A stretch of 64,000 nucleotides of DNA, from assembly GCF_040954835.1 (NCBI RefSeq), contig NC_090707.1:23702570-23766569 (forward strand), read 5' to 3'. Position numbers and translations under genes: made by a program. This stretch comes from Lepisosteus oculatus. Its lineage: Eukaryota > Chordata > Actinopteri > Semionotiformes > Lepisosteidae. This document shows, piece by piece, positions 60,321-64,000 of the stretch. Position 1 is the stretch's first letter; every line of letters starts with the position of its first letter. The notes under the pieces were generated by a model. That model was not told the DNA's origin and searched no databases. It worked only from the letters and a program-made list of their open reading frames with translations.

Positions 60321-63300
60321 AGTCACAAACTGTAGACTGTAGGCCAGAGATTAGTTCCTGTTTTGGGTTTTCAAGAAGGGATGGCTGTCTTCATTGTACA
60401 TTGCACATTTCTAGAAGAATATGCCATAAGGATGTATGTTTTAAAGAAATACCTTACATTTTAACAGAGGCCTACAATGCTGAAATTTGTTTAATACATC
60501 TATCATTTAATCTTAGATGTTAATTTACCCAAAATTAAACTTTTCTTTGGCAGCTACAAGTACTTTAGTTTTGTGTGTTTCCTCACATGTACTGTATCAA
60601 GCAAAGATTAAGTACAGTGTTTCTTCTTTCACCTACTCCCTTTCCCAAAGCACAAGACAAAGCTTTCCTGCAATTCAATCTTAACATGTTTTTGAAATCA
60701 GGATTGTGGAGAACAAAATGCATTGGAGAACAATCTAGAGAAGTGTCAGTGATTGTTTTATTGATTTGTTGATTATTATATTGCAAAAGAATCCCCCGTT
60801 TTAATACATTATGTGTTCAACCTTTGACAGACAAAATTTTAAAAAATGCACCTCGAGTTACCAACGTAACCCGCTTTACCATTGGGGTTTTTGCTTAATC
60901 AGCTACATATCTCTTATGCTCATCTTTGCGCATGTTTACTTTTTGTAGCTACAGTATTTACATATATTGATTAGATGAATAAAACTCTGATACTGTAATA
61001 ATCAACTTTTAGGAAACTCATCAATATTTTTTAAAAAATGGGAAAATGATAACACTTACATTAACAAATATTCTTAAATTGAACAACTAATAAACATTAC
61101 TAATCACTAGTGCAAACAGCACTCTTGTTATTGCTGATGTATTGCTCGTAAGTTTGAATCAGTTTTTGCAGAGTCAAGTTGTGCAACCAGAATGAAAAGG
61201 TTGTTTAAAAACATGGACAATCATGTTCTTCTACCATCCAACGTTATATGTATTAAGGGCTGTAGAAAAATCCAACAGACTGAACACCATTTCTTACTAT
61301 ACATACTGTACTGTATATATAGCCCTATACCTCTCACTAATTATGGCCTGGAAAAAAGGATAAATAAATAATAGCACTCATTGGTGGAATTGACCAAGAT
61401 ATTATCGATATACTGTGCATCAGCAACCCCCATTTAAGACTGCTTCAGATACAGTAAGCCGTTATAGTGAAAATATGTGTTCTCCTTCTCTGGTTTACAA
61501 CAAAGCTCTCTGTGAAAACACTTAACAAGAAAAAGCACAAGGAGTTGTGAAGTTGTGATGAGATTATGTGTGTTGTTTCTGTTAAGGCTGGTACAGGACT
61601 ACCATGTGATGTCAGGTTGTATATAAAAACTAGGTTTTGAAGTTCTAGGTGTAAAAGGTAAAAAGGGCAGTTTCTAATTTTTATTTTTATTTTTGCAAAG
61701 AATAGACTTTGTGTAGATAAATACAGTAAGATCGATAAGAATCTCAAGCTCCATATAAAGTTTATCTAGTTTTATCTAGTCTTCTGTTCAATATACTGTA
61801 ACTGCTCAAATTTGTTGCTAAAATGCATTTGGTTGTTTTGTTCAGGCTCTTTTAATTTGATACTTGATTTGATTTTAATTTGATAGGCTCTAGCTAGAAA
61901 TGTTTCAACATTTGGATAACATTAAGGGCATTTATTTAAATACTGTAATTCAACTGGAAACTAAGCTTAGCACAACTCTTATATTCTCTGATTCCTGTGC
62001 TGATTGGTGTTTTTAATCTTCAAAAAGTAGATGGACATTATTTTAATGGAAAATAGCACAATACCCCCTTCTGCCAAACTAAGACTTTGGTTTGACCCCA
62101 TTACATGCAAATTAATATTCAGTTGAAGAAAATGATACTCCAGTCATGATCACATGCTCAGATTTTTCTTTGTCACCTTTCCTGGCAGCTAAACCTATTT
62201 TTAAAAAGTGGTAGCATCATGGGATATTTCTGATGAAAGTACCAGTTTACTAGTTCACTAATGTATTTAATGAAAGGCCATTACTGCAATCCAAAAAATA
62301 AAAATTAATTTGAGATAAAATTGGAGTTCATGGCATTATAGTTGAAATTAAACTGCAGTCTCACTGTGGCATGACAGCAGCAGACTTTCTATCTTAGCTG
62401 ATATTCAGGTGAAACTGCTTACAGTGGAAAGTTGAAAAGACAAATATATTCTTACAGTAGCTTACCAAAATGTAGAACAAAAAACCTTTTTGGTTTTCAG
62501 CCGAAGATACAGTATGATTAAGACAATTGCAGTTTTTACTGTTTGAAACAAGTGAGGTGTGATGAGTAAAATCGCGTATCACTATGCATAAACTGTACAA
62601 TAGAATTTAGCAAAATATACTGTACAATGCATCTTAAATCACCTTTTTTCTCCTCCACGTCATGAAATAGGAAATCAAGGTAATAACAGATATAATACCA
62701 TATTTACCCCCAGATAATTGAAACCTGGTATCTTGTCTGAAATGAAGTTGTAATATAAATGTAAATGTGTTTTTTTTAATGGTTAATCCACCTTGTAGTT
62801 TCTCTCAGTATCTTTAGTGCTTAAAACATGTAAAATATGGATTACATCACAAATGCAATTACCTTCTTATTCTACAGTAGTTACATACTGTAAATGCTAG
62901 GTGACATTTTATTTTTCATTTACATTTTTCTATGACCTTCATCAAAACTAATTATATGCTAATTACCCTTAATGAAATCAAGCGTTGTGATAAAATGCTT
63001 AACTCTGTATGGCAAGAGCTTAAGTGACTCTCGATATATTAGCGCTGTGGGAACCCACATGTCCTAGGTCCGTGACGTCTCCAGTTATCCCTTGAAGTGC
63101 CACATTGCATCTGTAACCTCCTGAAGGCATTTTCTTATGATCAAATACTGTAACGCTGTATTAATCTGGGTGTGTGACTTTTTTGACATGCTATTACGAT
63201 GTAAAACATTCTACAAATGATTAAATCTGCTAGGTTAAGAAACAAAATCAAAGATGAAAACACGGATCAAGGAATCATCATAGGTTTTCAGTATGAAACT

Positions 63301-63575
63301 TGATATATTGCCAAAATGAACAAAAAACAAAGTTAGTATTGGATACAACCTCCGGGGCATAAACCTTATCAGACAATCATGGTTTTCTGCTGTTGACTGT
63401 TAATGGGATTGGTGCTTCAGTCTCTTAGATGCTCTATTGTATTCATGTTAGGAGAAAGAGCTGGGCACAAAAAGAAGTGTAAAGTCTTCTTGAAAATGTG
63501 TCATTGTATTGTAGTATTGTATGGTCAAGTGTTGTTCTGTTGGAAATAAATATTTCCAGGCTGTCAATGTTACAA

Positions 63576-63666
63576 TTATTCCATGCTGAAAAGAGAAGAA
63601 AGAAAACACCACGTTTCGACCGTGGAGCCTTCTTCAGGTGTGAGGGCTGTTTTCAGCATGGAATAA
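63576..63666. repeat. Interspersed repeat with 17-bp perfect inverted arms
   Basis: The left arm at 63576-63592 (ttattccatgctgaaaa) is complementary to the right arm at 63650-63666. The 57-base loop contains gtttcgaccgtggagccttc. Part of the right side (ttttcagcatggaataaac) recurs at about 21173-21191, so this belongs to an interspersed family that I cannot name with confidence. Confidence 0.6.
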
Positions 63667-64000
63667 ACCTATTACTTGTTCCTTTGCAACCTAGGCATGC
63701 TGACGCAGCTAGCCACCTGAATGTTAAAATTATTCTGCACTGAGACTTTCTTGCATTAAAGAAGATTCTTGTCTACATCACACTGCCTAAGCTTGTTGGC
63801 TTGAACAATACAATAGTCAGCTTAATGCTCACTACAAAGGCTCCACATACAGTACAGTATGTTTTATCAGTTGAATAAAACATTTCACTACTCTTCCTGC
63901 TGCAAAGATTTTCTTTGTCCCTCAGAAGAAAGTGGTGAATTTATTTCTATAATGCACAAACAATTTATTAATTGAAAGTCTTGTGCTATAGACATTATAG

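Larger units (their letters stand above)
18274..64000 (+). other. Probable giant 5' intron or gene-free DNA to the window end
   Basis: About 46 kb lacks any coding exon I can recognise on either strand. If the exon at 18.0-18.27 kb belongs to pcbp3, this is its first intron(s). The contents are the mobile elements and candidate untranslated exons listed separately. Confidence 0.35.
55980..64000. other. Gene-free stretch to the window end
   Basis: No coding exon is recognised. The region contains two weak promoter-like patches (58.15-58.31 and 60.23-60.32 kb), a DR1-like site and the inverted repeat at 63.58-63.67 kb. Confidence 0.45.

Noticed and set aside
1..64000. CRISPR arrays, operons or other prokaryotic features
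   Set aside because: There are no regularly spaced repeats, and the spliced vertebrate gene and retroelements show that this is eukaryotic nuclear DNA.

Overview
This window is vertebrate nuclear DNA, AT-rich and intron-rich, and most likely from a ray-finned fish. The evidence is one intron-split vertebrate gene plus a fish-like mix of old repeats: tRNA-type and L2-tailed SINEs, L2 and CR1 LINE pieces, Tc1 relics, a hAT element and solo LTRs. The overall look suggests a gar-like, non-teleost fish, but that is a guess.

The only protein-coding gene I can support fully is slc19a1, the reduced folate carrier, on the minus strand. Five coding exons (9572-9393, 5177-4424, 2723-2531, 1522-1381, 719-522) join in phase at canonical splice sites. 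They encode 488 residues from a Kozak-type ATG to TGA. A 5' UTR splice acceptor at 9654, a two-codon upstream ORF, a candidate noncoding exon ending at 13314 and a CpG-rich promoter at about 13.3-13.7 kb complete the gene model. The 3' UTR runs off the left edge.

At 17.8-18.3 kb a second promoter-like region points the other way. It has four inverted CCAAT boxes and a likely noncoding first exon ending in a strong splice donor (18273/18274). In mammals SLC19A1 is followed head-to-head by PCBP3, a gene with very long 5' introns, so this may be its first exon. The remaining ~46 kb (18.3-64 kb) holds no recognisable coding exon and would fit a giant 5' intron. Weak candidate untranslated exons or promoters lie at 55.8, 58.2 and 60.3 kb.

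Mobile-element content is clearest between 20 and 36 kb. Four solo LTRs of one family (21.5, 27.8, 29.9 and 34.0 kb) lie in both orientations, each with its own perfect 5-bp target duplication. One is inserted inside a CR1-type LINE reverse-transcriptase fragment. A 741-bp hAT element with an 8-bp target duplication and a BED-finger relic sits in slc19a1 intron 2. No previously undescribed biological system is evident. The most informative items are the dense solo-LTR cluster, the nested insertion, the divergent promoter pair and a few unexplained hairpin or duplicated sequences.
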